Shown here: in pieces, positions 38,301-49,399 of the stretch | Layout of the letters: each line of letters begins with the position of its first letter | Position numbering within the stretch: position 1 is the first letter of the stretch | Assembly (NCBI RefSeq): GCF_022201045.2 | Contig: NC_068559.1 | Location: 28,093,501 to 28,157,500, forward strand | Length of the DNA stretch: 64,000 nucleotides | Source: Citrus sinensis | Lineage: Eukaryota > Streptophyta > Magnoliopsida > Sapindales > Rutaceae | Direction of reading: 5' to 3' | The notes under the pieces: model-generated | The model's database searches: none | Told to the model about the DNA's origin: nothing | Seen by the model: the letters and a program-made list of their open reading frames with translations, nothing else | Program-made: the position numbers and the translations under genes

Positions 38301-39296
38301 AAGTTTTATAAACAAACTCATTAGTATTATCTAGTTGTACGGTTTTGATTAGATAATTTACAAATTATACACGTAACTTGGTAATTAAATAATCAATCTA
38401 GCAAATGCAACATTACATGTATATAATAAGGAAACATGAGGCCATCGAGCAGATACATCAATCAAAACTATAAAATAACGAAATCGACTACTTTGTGGGT
38501 GAATAGGTCCACAAATATCTCCTTGAATTCTTTGCAAGAATGACGGTGATTCAAAACTGAACTTATTAGGTAATGGTCTAACCCCCAATTTACTTTGTGA
38601 ACAAGTAATTATTCTCATTGAATAATAGAATTTTTAAACTCTTCAATAGGTATCCATGAGAATTTTCAACAATCCTACACATCATTATTGATCCAGCATT
38701 ACAAGTTAGTCATGCGGAAGTATAAAAGCTTTTGAATCACATAACATTTGTTTTATGATTGTATACCTGTTTCTTGATTTAATTGTTATATAATACAAGT
38801 TAGATAAGAAAGTTGTAAGCTTTTCTAATATTAATTTCTGACCAAAGACATAAGATGTAGTGCAAAGATATTCTACATTATTCTTATTTATTATCTCAAT
38901 ATAAAAATCATTACAACGAATATCTTTTAAATTAAGTAGATTTCTTATACTCTTGGGTGAATATAGAGTATCATAGATACAAAATTATGTACCACTAACT
39001 AATATCAATACAGCTCTTTCAAAGCATCATGGATTGTATGTGTATTTTACACTATCAGCCAAACAATATCCTCACCAAGTGATTTGCTTTCAAGATTCAT
39101 ATCTTTTCAACAAGTAAGCTGAGAGATAAATATTATAACTATTACTTATTTTCTAATGCAGAAGGTCCAATTTAATGATAACCACAAAGCATATTTATAA
39201 GGATAATTTTTATTTAATAAACAGATAAAATAAAGAGTATGAAGGAATAAGAAACGTCCTATACAGTATACAGAGTAAAAGTCGTGTCACGAACGT

Positions 39297-39681
39297 GTTG
39301 TGGATCCAATTGGAAAGTATCCAAAGAAAGCATGCAAATAATATAAAGAATTGAAGGTAAAGGGGCTTGTCGAAAATTGACGTAAAAAAATGTGAGAGAA
39401 TGTGCATGATTTGCTTCTTTTGGTACGCGGCTCATTTCTGATTGATCGAAGAACAAATTCTGAAAGTTATTGATTACGAACTAAGTGCCCCCAATTTATT
39501 GTAAATGAAGGTTATTAGCTTGCGGGGTCGCTGATGCTATTCTCCTTTCAATTCCACCGCATTTTACGTACTTTACAGTTTACATTATTGTTTGCGTGTT
39601 GCAAATCACTTCTTAAATTTCATAATATGAAACGTACATTTTTTTTTTTTATCAAAGAGTGGATAGATATATCTCAAAACA
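39297..39681. repeat. Right direct repeat flanking the Copia remnant (putative 5' LTR)
   Basis: Partner of 34877-35303. It ends about 320 bases before the start codon of UCP3, so it may form part of that gene's promoter region. Confidence 0.6.
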
Positions 39682-40000
39682 GAACTTTTTTTTTTTCAGG
39701 AAATAAAATGTTTAAAATGATTTTTTTTTCTTTTGAATGATCAAAATACATTAACAAAAAGTAACAAATTTTTTCTTTTAATTTTCACAATTTTATAAGA
39801 TAGAAAGTATTAAATTGATTTAAAAGTGGGCTTCAAAGACTGACCCGTTATCATCCAAGTTCGGTCCGATAGGCAGGTATATTGACGAGGCAAACGACGG
39901 CATATAAAATTTGCTTTTTCGTTTCCCCCCCTCTCTTCCGGTTCGTTTCAGTTTCACTTTGACCGGCAACGTTCTCGGTAGACGGGTGTGCCCGTGAAGG

Positions 40001-41659
40001 ATGAAGCAAGGGGAAAGGCCTGGAGATGGAGGGGAGCAAACTGAGACGAAGATCTTACTGAGTTCGATTTCTGCTATGATTGCGGAGACTACAACATTCC
40101 CAATAGACTTAACCAAGACGAGGCTGCAGTTGCACGGCGAGTCGGACTCACTGGCTCGACCCACCAACGCGTTGCGGGTCGCATCGGAAATCGTACGCCA
40201 TCAGGGTCCTCTCAGCCTCTATAAAGGCCTTTCTCCTGCCATTATAAGACACCTCCTTTACACTCCCATTAGAATCGTTGGTTACGAGAATTTGAGAAAT
40301 CTTTTAGTTGGCGATAACATTACTGGTGGCTCCTTTTCCCTCCCTACTAAAGCCCTTGTTGGTGGAATCTCTGGCGTCATTGCCCAGGTACTATCAATTT
40401 CTTTTCTTTTGGGTTTATCAATTAAATTTGTATTATGCATTCAATTTCAAGCTGATTTTGATTTGCTTCAGCATGAACTATTCTTCTTTATCGCACAAAT
40501 TGTTTTATTGTGTAAATGTAGTATCATTTAGGGACATATGATGTCTACAATTTACAAGTGATAGGCCGGCTCAGGTTTAAATGGCGGGTTAATATAACAT
40601 ATACTTTGTTTCTAATTCTTGTCATTCAAAAGGAATTAGATGAATTGATCCGTTGGAACAAAGATTGTTGGTTGTAGTGCCTTTGTTTTACCTGTTGTCT
40701 TGTATGGCCTTGTTGTATGCTTGGGTTTGTTTTCTTGTTTTAACTCTTCATGAATTCCACCCCAACACACTGACTCACCACTTTGTTTGCTCTGGCAAGT
40801 ATAAATTGATTCCTAATGTTTGCTCTATGTTTGCTTTGGCAAGTATAAATTGATTCCTAATGTTCTGTGTTGGTTTCGTCGAGGATATATAGTGGTTGCT
40901 GAAATCCAGTAGTTTTAATATTAGGATGACCCTGAAATTTAGATGCCTTTGAGAATCTGCCGATTACTCTTATCATTTAGTAATCCATGACTTGTTGGGT
41001 AATTTGAATTGTGCATAGTATTCTAATAAATGTGCTGGTTGTTGTGCTAGTTATCTTTCCTTTCACTATCTAGTACTGTATATTTGTAACAAACAGTATT
41101 TCTTTCGATCTTAGTGGCACAGGTAGTGGCAAGCCCTGCTGATCTTGTTAAGGTGAGAATGCAAGCGGATGGTCGTATGGCGAGCAAGGGTCTCCAACCG
41201 AGATACTCAGGGCCATTTGATGCTTTCAAAAAGATCATTCAGACAGAAGGCATTGGGGGACTTTGGAAAGGAGTTTTCCCAAATGTCCAAAGAGCATTTT
41301 TAGTGAACATGGGAGAGTTGGCTTGTTATGATCATGCAAAATGTTTTGTTATCCAAAATCAGATAGCTGGTGACAACATTTTTGCCCACACTTTAGCATC
41401 TATTATGTCAGGTCTCTCTGCAACTGCTTTGAGCTGTCCAGCCGATGTGGTGAAGACTAGAATGATGAGCGCTGGCAAGGAAGACAAGATAACGTATATA
41501 AATTCATATGATTGTCTGGTGAAGACCGTTAGAACTGAAGGGTTGAAAGCACTGTGGAAGGGTTTCTTTCCGACCTGGGCAAGACTTGGTCCGTGGCAAT
41601 TCGTCTTCTGGGTCTCGTATGAAAAGTTTCGGCAAATTGCAGAGCTCTCTTCCTTCTGA
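40001..41659 (+). CDS. UCP3: Mitochondrial uncoupling protein 3 (plant UCP/PUMP)
   Basis: Two exons (40001-40387, 41123-41659) give 307 residues, the full length of a mitochondrial carrier. The three repeats each carry the P-x-D/E-x-x-K/R signature: PIDLTKTRLQ (from residue 34), PADLVKVRMQ (134) and PADVVKTRMM (235). Each is followed downstream by a GLxxLWKG-type segment, and the family's six membrane helices are expected. The protein sits in the inner mitochondrial membrane and belongs to the uncoupling/dicarboxylate carrier branch. Plant UCPs are linked to proton leak and metabolite exchange under stress. The sequence agrees best with UCP3 (At1g14140) rather than UCP1/2, and the gene structure is equally simple. 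The single intron contains a 42-bp-period duplication near 40790-40864. Confidence 0.93.
40790..40864. repeat. Short tandem duplication in the UCP3 intron
   Basis: GGCAAGTATAAATTGATTCC occurs twice, 42 bases apart, each time after TGCT(C/T)T and before TAATGTT. Confidence 0.9.
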
Positions 41660-42736
41660 ATATTCTGCTTCTTGTTCACAATGCCTGTTCCCTTCAAAAA
41701 ATAGTCGACAGGCCTTTTCTAGTCTTCACACAGGTTTTAAGGTCATCTCCACCAGTTTCATACTTTTGTTGGACTGATTCAAAATTTATGTAACCTTTGG
41801 TGATGATCAAGTTATCGTGAAATAGAGCAATGCAAGAATTATGTGATAAATAATCTTTGGTGTGGATTTCATTTATGAATGAAAAGAAAATGTCGCTTCT
41901 ACAACTTTTTTTAATGATCTGGTCGACTTGAGCAGTGCGGGAGACTGGGAAATCGACCGTGTAATCTCCGCTGGGGCCGGAAAAACAACAGACGAAGCTT
42001 TACTTAGATATGGCTTTACTTAGTCCTGGTTCATTCCGCCGTCTCCACTAACTTGTTGATACATGACTATTAATTATGAATGTGAAATGTTATCTCAGGA
42101 TGGAAGTTCAAATATTTGTTGATCGAAAAAGGACTAGGATATTTTCCCAAAAAAAAGGAACAATTTTTTAACTTCAAGACTGTAGCCTGTCATGTTATAT
42201 ATCAAAGTCTCTCACATAAAAATAGGTTTTAAAATAAATGTCGCTTCTACAATTTTGTGGACGATTTTTTCCTACTATTGGGTTAGAATCAAATATCCTC
42301 CACTGCATGCGGAGTGGAATTATTGGTTGATGAGATTTAGACTGATACAAATATTTAAATCGATACTTTTTATTACTCCCTAATTCCTAGAACAGTAGGA
42401 CTGTTATAGTCATTTCTGAACTTATTGAAAAGATAATATATAACTGAAGCATATTTTCGTTCTCAGGAGTAATTGATATTCAACCTAAGAATTACACCCA
42501 ATAAGCCTAAATATGCATCAATCAAACAATGAAATTATTGTGAACATCGTTGTTGCACCCTATTGGTGATAAACAATGAAAAATGCTATTTGTGAGAGAA
42601 AAATAAATATTCCCTCGGCATCATACACATGGACGTACGTAGTTTCTTTTAGTAAAATAGTAAGCGACAAAATGGATCAACAATTGAGAGCTCAAGCTCA
42701 AAACCTGACCCAGCACAAATCATTAGCAAAGAGAGA
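41660..42736. other. Spacer after UCP3
   Basis: Holds the UCP3 3' UTR. AAATGTCGCTTCTACAA occurs twice (about 41888 and 42236), a small dispersed repeat. No gene is visible. Confidence 0.5.
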
Positions 42737-44803
42737 ATGAATACTGGAGATTGGAGAAGGGAAGATGCTGTGTGAAACAGGAGCTTCAAGTTTCATAGAT
42801 TAATGACTGGTGAAGCTGTTACTGCGAAGAGGTTATACTGTTAAGGCTGTTATTCTTTACCCAAGTTAGTGCCTCTCTCTCTCTCGCTTCAGTTTTTCCT
42901 AATTTTGATAACTGTTATGGTGTTAAAAAGTTGTATCTTCTTCATGATTTAGTTCTGGGTTTAGTAGTTGTTTTGATTATTTTATCGCTACATATGATTT
43001 TGTTGCTTTTTCCTCCACTTGTGTAGTAATAATAATTAGTGTATCACTTTAATTCCTGGCCAAAATTGAATCTTTGGATAGAAAAATTGAACCAACAGTA
43101 AGCAAAATCAAGAGAAGCTGTGGTTTTGAATATGAAAGTGCCAGCAGAATTAGATCTTTCAGCATTCAGGCTCTTTAATCTTAAAAAATTTTAGGCATTG
43201 CAATTGTTGAACCGTTATTCAATTTACTGTACTCTGCAGACGATCCTTCAATGATAGAACATTTACAAGCACTTGCCGGAGCTAAAGAAAGGATTCATAT
43301 ACTCAAGGCGACAAACTTATTGGAAGAATGATCTTTTGATTTTTAAGTTGATGGATGTGAAGGTGTTTTCCTTACAGCATCTGCTGTTATTTTTTCATCC
43401 AAATGATCCACAGGTTGATCTGTTTTGATTTTGATGCATTGCATGATTCTGATTCAGCAGATTCAGCCAATCTTTTTCATTACTTCAAGAATCTTACATA
43501 AGCCATTTGTATGTGTGTGCGTGCAATGTGATGACAATTTTTGTAGCATAGCTTGATAGAACCGGCTTGAAATCATCTGTTTCTACATTCTTTCCCCATA
43601 ATCTTTTTAGGCAGAAGTAATTGATCCTGCAGTGATGGGAACAGTTAATGTTCTTAGATCGTGCGCAAAAGATCTTTCTATCAAGAGAGTAGTTGTAACC
43701 TCTTCAATGGTTGCAATCGCATACAATGGAACTCCTCTAACCCCTCACGTGGTATTCAATGCGACTTGGGTTTCAAATCCAGACATATGTAGGGGGTCGA
43801 AGTTGTAAATCTTCTAATTTCATAAAATTATTGTCTTCTACAATATATATTATAATTTCTCTGATTTCCTTCCAGAACTGGTACACACTTTCGAAGGCCT
43901 TAGCTGAACAGGAAGCTTGGAGGTTTGCAAAAGAGAGTGGCATTGACTTGGTTAAGATACATCTAGGATTTACATTTGGTACTTTTCTACAGCCAAACCT
44001 TAACTTATATGTGAAGCTGATACTGAATCTCATAAACAGTAATAACTAGCAACCATATGTTGAGAATAACAAGAATCAATGTCTAACTTCTGACAAATAA
44101 TGCTAATTAAGTTTTGGAGGTATTGGAAATGCGGGAAATCTAAAGTATGCCGGCCTTTGTAGATTTGTTGATGTTAGAGATATAGCATACGCATAATCAA
44201 GCTCTCGAGGTTTCAACAGCTAATGGTAGATACTTGGTAGCTGGAAAAGTTATACACCTTTCTCAGGTTTTGAAGATTTTTGCACCAACATTACCCTGCT
44301 TTGCACCTTCTAGAGAAGTATGTTTCAGTAGCATTTTCATTTCACTGAACTTCCCTTTGATGTAAATTTTGCAAGTTCTTTGATCTCAATGTTAACATGG
44401 CAAGCTAATTCTGTCCAAATAAGAAATATCCCAAGAAATCTTAAGTAATAGAAGTGATTCTCTAATTGGTAGGAACATTGAAAGAGCTGATGCCACTGCC
44501 ATATTGACTTCTGAAGCTGGAAATGAAAACTGTATAATACAGAAACGAGTCACTGATGGGACTTCTATTAGCATTCTGTCCAAAACGTTTTTGGTAAACA
44601 CTTTTTTTTATTTGACAGTTCGTCAATCACGCGCCCACTTATACCTGACAGTTATGATTTCGTCTCACAATACTCGCAAATTAAAAGACAGAAAAGTCCA
44701 ATCTCAAAAATATACCCGATGGCTCTCACAATTTGTTCTAGTATAATTAGGAACTTGGGATCAACTTATGCATGCTGCATCAAATCATAAAAGAATATTT
44801 TGA

Positions 44804-44836
<33 letters not shown>

Positions 44837-45004
44837 CTGGGTAAATTTGCTGTTAGCAGATTCCTGAGATGCCAAGGACGAGCAAATATACCAGGTTTCT
44901 AAAGAAAAAGAAAAAGTTCGGGCATGTTCAACTTAATACCATGTGAGGTGAGTCTTAAAGGCACTCTTGAAAGTTTGAAGGAGAATGGCCTTTTGAGTTT
45001 CTGA
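42737..45004 (+). pseudogene. Broken cinnamoyl-CoA/phenylacetaldehyde reductase-like SDR gene
   Basis: Fragments of all parts of an atypical short-chain reductase follow one another. About 42737-42862 is the NAD(P)-binding start (TGAS, then two stops, then LVKLLLRRGYTVKAV). About 43240-43400 has EHLQALAGAKERIHILKAT then stops. 43610-43800 has [28 protein letters not shown]. 43876-44010 has the catalytic YxxxK as YTLSKALAEQEAWRFAKESG. About 44150-44330 has FVDVRDIAYA and then a shift before ANGRYLVAGKVIHLSQ. 44900-45004 has SLKGTLESLKENGLLSF and a stop. Multiple stops, frameshifts and an interruption by about 500 bases with a 32-T run (44806-44837) before the last exon show that the gene is dead. 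Intact relatives reduce cinnamoyl-CoA or phenylacetaldehyde. Confidence 0.85.
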
Positions 45005-45439
45005 ATGATGCTACCATCAGAAAAGCAAAGCAAGTATTAAAAAGAAATATTATTGAAATATCAATTTCTTGTCAATGATTCACATAAATAAGTACAATTG
45101 AGTACTATAATTGAGCTGTACATGTAATATGGTAGCTATCTTCACTCATAATGATCAATCCTTTTGATATCAATATACCAAATGCATCTTATTAATTTAT
45201 ATCACATGTGACAAACAACCATAGTAGAAATGAGAAATAAAATGTAGCATTTTCAATATGGTTAGTTAAGAATCTATTTTTGTAAATTTCCCTTTAAGAA
45301 GTCTATTTGATTCAACAGGAAAGTGTTCATGAGAGCAACGAGCCCAGCGCCAGCACCCACCAGGCCACCACAGCAGGCAAGGGCCATATGAAAATTACTA
45401 TAGAGCAGGAATTTTAATTGTCCATTTTCATGCGACTCA

Positions 45440-45686
45440 GATCATATTTGGTATTAAGGTGTTATAAAAAATTATTAATTATAAAATAAAAGTTGATAGT
45501 GTATAATAAATCAGATTTTTAAATTATAATTTTGACAAAAATAATAAAAATATTATAGATTTTTTATCACACAAATATAGATCAACTCAACTTATTTTAT
45601 AAGTTACAATAGTTAATATTTATTAAATATTTTAGTACTGTATCTTTTAAATTATAACTATCTAACATTAATATTAAACATATCTT
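45440..45686. mobile_element. Probable AT-rich MITE
   Basis: The ends ATCATATTTGGTATTAAGGT and, reversed, AAGATATGTTTAATATTAAT are an imperfect inverted pair about 245 bases apart. The interior is AT-rich with no frame. No target duplication was fixed. Confidence 0.35.
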
Positions 45687-45722
45687 AAATCAGTTTGAAA
45701 TTAAATTTGCTTCCACTTAATT

Positions 45723-45743
45723 CCCCCCCCCCCCCCCCCCCCC
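45723..45743. repeat. Poly-C tract
   Basis: A run of about 21 C in AT-rich intergenic DNA. Confidence 0.9.
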
Positions 45744-45999
45744 AAACCCACTTTTTTTCTCTCTTCGTGTTGAATTGGATGCCATGTGAATGAAAAATCG
45801 TACCCAAATCAATTATCAATTTTTAAAACTGATAATCATTCAGTGGTGATTGAAATGAATTATAGAGAAGGTTTCTCTCTCCTAAATTACAAATTGGTGA
45901 TATATCATGTATTTTTTTACCTCATTTATGAAGTTCATCTAAAGTTCTAGAGAGAAATTTAATAAAGCAAATTAAACAATATATAGATATATAAATCAC

Positions 46000-46005
<6 letters not shown>

Positions 46006-46044
<39 letters not shown>
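46006..46044. repeat. (TA)n microsatellite
   Basis: About 19 TA units about 140 bases left of the Mutator-type element at 46181. Confidence 0.95.
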
Positions 46045-46048
<4 letters not shown>

Positions 46049-46180
46049 GTGAACTCCTAATTTAAGAAATAATTAAAAAAAACATAAATTTTAATACAGC
46101 ACATGATGAAATCTAATTTTTTTTATTTTTTTATCTCATTCTTGATTTTAATATAATTAGAAAGCTCACCTATAATTGCA

Positions 46181-47350
46181 GGCAAAGCTTATGTTACATT
46201 AGCTGTATGGTACAGTTATAAATTTTTAAACCCTCAGAAAATATAATAATTATTAAAAAGGTCAATAAGTTTTAATGTTTTACATTATACCCCAGGTTGT
46301 TTACACCCAAGCTGCAATATTTCAATTTTTTTGAAGTTCTTCATTTATATTTATAGCAAAGTTAGTATCAAACTGCTCAACAATTTTTTCTATTTTATTT
46401 AATTGAACCTTTAACTTGTTTAATTTAATATCTATTGAGTTTTTATTCATTATATTAATAATCTCTTGGTTTAATATATCATGATTTTTAATGTTGAAGT
46501 CTTTTATGAATTGTTTAACTTTATTAAATTCTTTACTTAGTTGATCACTTGATCTCTTAACTTTTTAATTTATTTTGTATTCCTTCATTGAAATTATTAA
46601 TTTCTAATATTTTGTTTACCATTTCTATATCATTTATAGATAAATTTAGATTTTCTAATTTATTTAATAAATATAGTGACATTCAATTTAATTGATTATT
46701 TCTCCACATGTTTGAATTATTGATAAGATCAAAGAATTGGAATATTTTTATTAGAGGTTTTGGTAATTTATTCATTGTACCATCTTTCTAATAATTCATT
46801 AGATTTATAAGATATTTATTACATATAATATCTCTTATAATTCATGATACTACATATAATATCTCTTATAATTCATCATACTAAATTTAGATTACAAAAT
46901 CTGTGTGATGGCATTGATGATATGTATTTAAGAAGGAAAATAGATTGAATGTGTGTGTGTGTGTGTGTTCGAAAAAAATTTAGTTTATGTCTCAAGAGAG
47001 ACAAGAAATTATAAATGTAAGTGCAAAAATATATTCAAAATTTGTGGATCTTTATGAATATAATAATCATTTAAATCTTTACAAAAATGTTGTAAAAACT
47101 TTATAAAGTTTTAAAAATAAATGTAGAAAAGACGGATGAAAAAATCATTTAATTATAAAAAATCAATGAGGACTTATTTGAAAAAATAAGTAAACATATA
47201 ATTAGAAATAAAATTTTCTGTAAATATCTATTTCACATGTACTTTATTTTATGTTAAAATTATTTTTATCCATTGAATTTAAGGAATATCAAAATCAATA
47301 ACCTATATTCATTGGTTGTTTGTTACATTATATGTAACGTGAGCTTTGCC
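46181..47350. mobile_element. Mutator-like element (1.17 kb) with 9-bp target duplication
   Basis: The left end reads GGCAAAGCTTATGTTACATT and the right end, reversed, GGCAAAGCTCACGTTACAT. The flanks are a perfect 9-bp duplication, ATAATTGCA (46172-46180 and 47351-47359), which fits Mutator-like elements. The interior has no transposase signature. It holds a broken reading frame on the reverse strand (46322-46775) and a (TG)n run near 46951-46967. The element is non-autonomous as seen. Confidence 0.82.
46322..46775 (-). pseudogene. Broken Asn/Lys/Ile-rich frame inside the Mutator-like element
   Basis: On the reverse strand an ATG at 46775 opens a frame that is stopped once after about 32 codons, resumes, is stopped again, and then continues after a one-base shift to a TGA at 46322. 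The second half stays open for about 80 codons (for example QLSKEFNKVKQFIKDFNIKN and LNKLKVQLNKIEKIVEQFDT). The text is rich in Leu, Ile, Lys and Asn at helix-like spacing, which suggests a coiled coil. I recognise no family. It may be a captured gene piece, a relic accessory gene of the transposon, or other foreign DNA. Confidence 0.45.
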
Positions 47351-47527
47351 ATAATTGCATACCCTCTACTTTAGAGTACTACCCTGTATATAGTTTGTAA
47401 CTTAGCTACTTTGGGTAACCCCACGACCCCGTGTCTGACAACTTTTCAGCAAATAAGTTCCGTGAAAATCTGTAAGAAAAATTTATGGTCCGACTTTCAT
47501 ATAAGTATTATTATTAGGGTTTGCCTA

Positions 47528-47620
47528 CCTTACGTTAAGCGTAAGGTACAATCATCTCTCCAGCAGTGGGTCTTAGTATAACCCACTTCTTAATTTTGTG
47601 AGAGGGTTGTACCTTAGCAG
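47528..47620. repeat. Nested small hairpins
   Basis: CCTTACGTTAAGCGTAAGG (47528-47546) is a palindrome with a 5-base centre. AAGGTACAA (47543-47551) pairs with TTGTACCTT (47607-47615), and AGTGGGT pairs with ACCCACTT inside. It may be a very short MITE. Confidence 0.5.
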
Positions 47621-48101
47621 CTCCCTTATTATTACTATTACCAAATTATTATTATTATTAAAAATAATTATCAATTTACTATAATAATAATAATAATCAC
47701 AATTATTATAATAAATAATGACAATAGTCAACTAAGGTCAATTTAATAACTTGCAACAATCTATTCTAATTTTAAGATAAAGTAAATACATCAATGGCAA
47801 TACAGTTCATTGTGATTCCGATTCCTATAGTTAAAATAAATAAATAATTCTAATTTTCATTCCCAATTTCGATTCTAACTTATTTTTATTCTAGTGCGTT
47901 TCAATTCTAGTAAATTCTGATTAATAATAGATAAATGCACCATATATGCATTGTAGTAATTCATAATCTTTAGCCGGACAAGTATATCAGTATATGTTAT
48001 AAATTTTGTTCAGAGAACTAAAGTCAACAGTTGAGCAAACAATTTTCCAATACAGGGGAGAGTGATTAATTCTACATATTAAGTAAACTATACCCTCACT
48101 T

Positions 48102-48242
48102 TTTTTTTAAAGGTAAGGGGGTTGGGTAAGCCCAAATACAATTTTTACCCCCCTTACCACTTCCAAGAATCAAACCCAAATTTTTGTAGAGGATACAGGT
48201 GCACTGCAACCAACCCGACCACACTCTTGGGGGCAGCTGTAA
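48102..48242 (-). mobile_element. tRNA-type SINE on the reverse strand
   Basis: Reading the reverse strand there is an A-box-like TGGTCGGGTTGG (48221-48210), then after 33 bases a B-box GGTTTGATTCT (48176-48166), then a 3' tail ending in nine A. The unit is flanked by an 8-bp direct repeat, CCTCACTT (48094-48101 and 48243-48250). Pol III boxes, A tail and target duplication define a short interspersed element. No protein is expected. Confidence 0.7.
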
Positions 48243-48465
48243 CCTCACTTGGTTAGTTAGCCAGCCAGTAAAGTAGGCTCTAGTTTTGTTGAATTTTTCG
48301 AACAATAGAGTATATCATATAAGTAGTCTAGATTTCACTAACATTTAAGACCACTCCAATTTGTAAACTGATTCAAGTACGATCTTTGATTTTTTTTTTT
48401 TTTAATAGTTGCATTCTCATGGCATTCATTCTGGATCTAGATTCTAGTTGGAGACGCAAGTAGAA

Positions 48466-48657
48466 GAGTAATGATAAATATTTTAAATTTTTTTATTACA
48501 AATATAATCTTAGAAGGTATGTCATTTATTGAATAGTAAGTAATTTTTTTTATAAAATTTAAATGAATTAATTATATTATTTTATCATTTAATTGATGAA
48601 TGTTACATTATTTTAGATAATTTTTTTTTAAAAAAATGTGAGATGTATACCGCTACT
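48466..48657. mobile_element. MITE of the GAGTAATGATA family
   Basis: The left end GAGTAATGATAAATATTT resembles the starts of the elements at 49186 and 63351. The right end reversed is AGTAGCGGTATACATCTC. The flanks are only loosely alike (AAGTAGAA against ATAATAGAA). Confidence 0.45.
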
Positions 48658-49185
48658 ATAATAGAAACAGTTAGACCATATCTGATAATATAAGCAACAA
48701 CATTAGATGTTTGATAAACACTTGTTTGTGACTTTGTGGTATAAATGCTTGATGAATTTTATCTCGTGCTCATATAATGAAGAATTTATAATATATGTAT
48801 TCTTTTATCAAAATTATTATTTAAAAATCATATTTATTATACTATTAATTTTTATTTTTAAAATAATCAAAATCAATTTTGCTATAAGCTACAATTGACA
48901 TCAGATCAAGGTTTAGTGGCTCACCGGCAGCTTCAGAACTAGGGCTCTTTGGGTCGAAGGGGTTTGCAAGCTTCGGTTAGAAATTTAAGATCATGATTTG
49001 TCAGACCCAACAAATCATCTGCCTCACTGCTGCATGCAAAAGCTCTTCAACCAGGGTCCAGGGGCTTAATAATAATAGAGGAATAATCACCTTGTACAAA
49101 AAATGTGTATAAATTAATGTGACATAAAAAATTGATTGCATAAAAGTAAAATCACCATAGGTACACATAATTGGAAAGCATAATT

Positions 49186-49387
49186 GAGTAATGATATAGC
49201 CACAAACTCTTGTACAAACTTATTTTGTACAAACTGATGTGGCGTTAATTCATTGATTGAATTAAATATCTCTTGGCCCACATGATTTGTTTTTATTATT
49301 TTATATTTCCATTCAACCAATGAATTAATGCCACATCAGTTTGTACAAGATAAGTTTGTACAAGAATTTGTGGTTGTATCATTACTC
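49186..49387. mobile_element. Foldback MITE with 9-bp target duplication (GAGTAATG family)
   Basis: The 202-bp element has arms of about 80 bases: GAGTAATGATATAGCCACAA on the left, and reversed on the right GAGTAATGATACAACCACAA. The repeated word TTGTACAAACT occurs in both arms. The flanks are a perfect AGCATAATT duplication (49177-49185 and 49388-49396). The 9-bp duplication points to the Mutator superfamily. Arm fragments recur near 49080-49130, 49425-49475 and 52168-52226, so the family is active in this neighbourhood. Confidence 0.85.
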
Positions 49388-49399
49388 AGCATAATTATT

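Larger units (their letters stand above)
34877..39681 (-). mobile_element. Decayed Ty1/Copia LTR retrotransposon
   Basis: Reverse-strand fragments of a Copia polyprotein appear in the expected order. Integrase core is at 38385-38618 (FLQRIQGDICGPIHPQS, FRYFIVLIDVSARW), the linker before reverse transcriptase near 37653-37835, reverse transcriptase at 36562-36759 (RRMWYNCLSEYLIKEHYVND then CVFIK) and RNase H at 35886-36030 (WKSTKQTLVARSSNHSEFL). All are interrupted by stops and shifts, so the element is dead. The short C-terminal signal typical of plant Copia 3' ends is seen near 35430-35510. Direct repeats at both sides may be the LTRs. I saw no clear tRNA-Met primer site. Confidence 0.8.

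Noticed and set aside
45330-45395. Short GC-rich Pro/Ala frame (MRATSPAPAPTRPPQQ) after the reductase pseudogene
   Set aside because: Only about 20 codons, with no signal peptide or flanking exon; too short to call a proline-rich protein.
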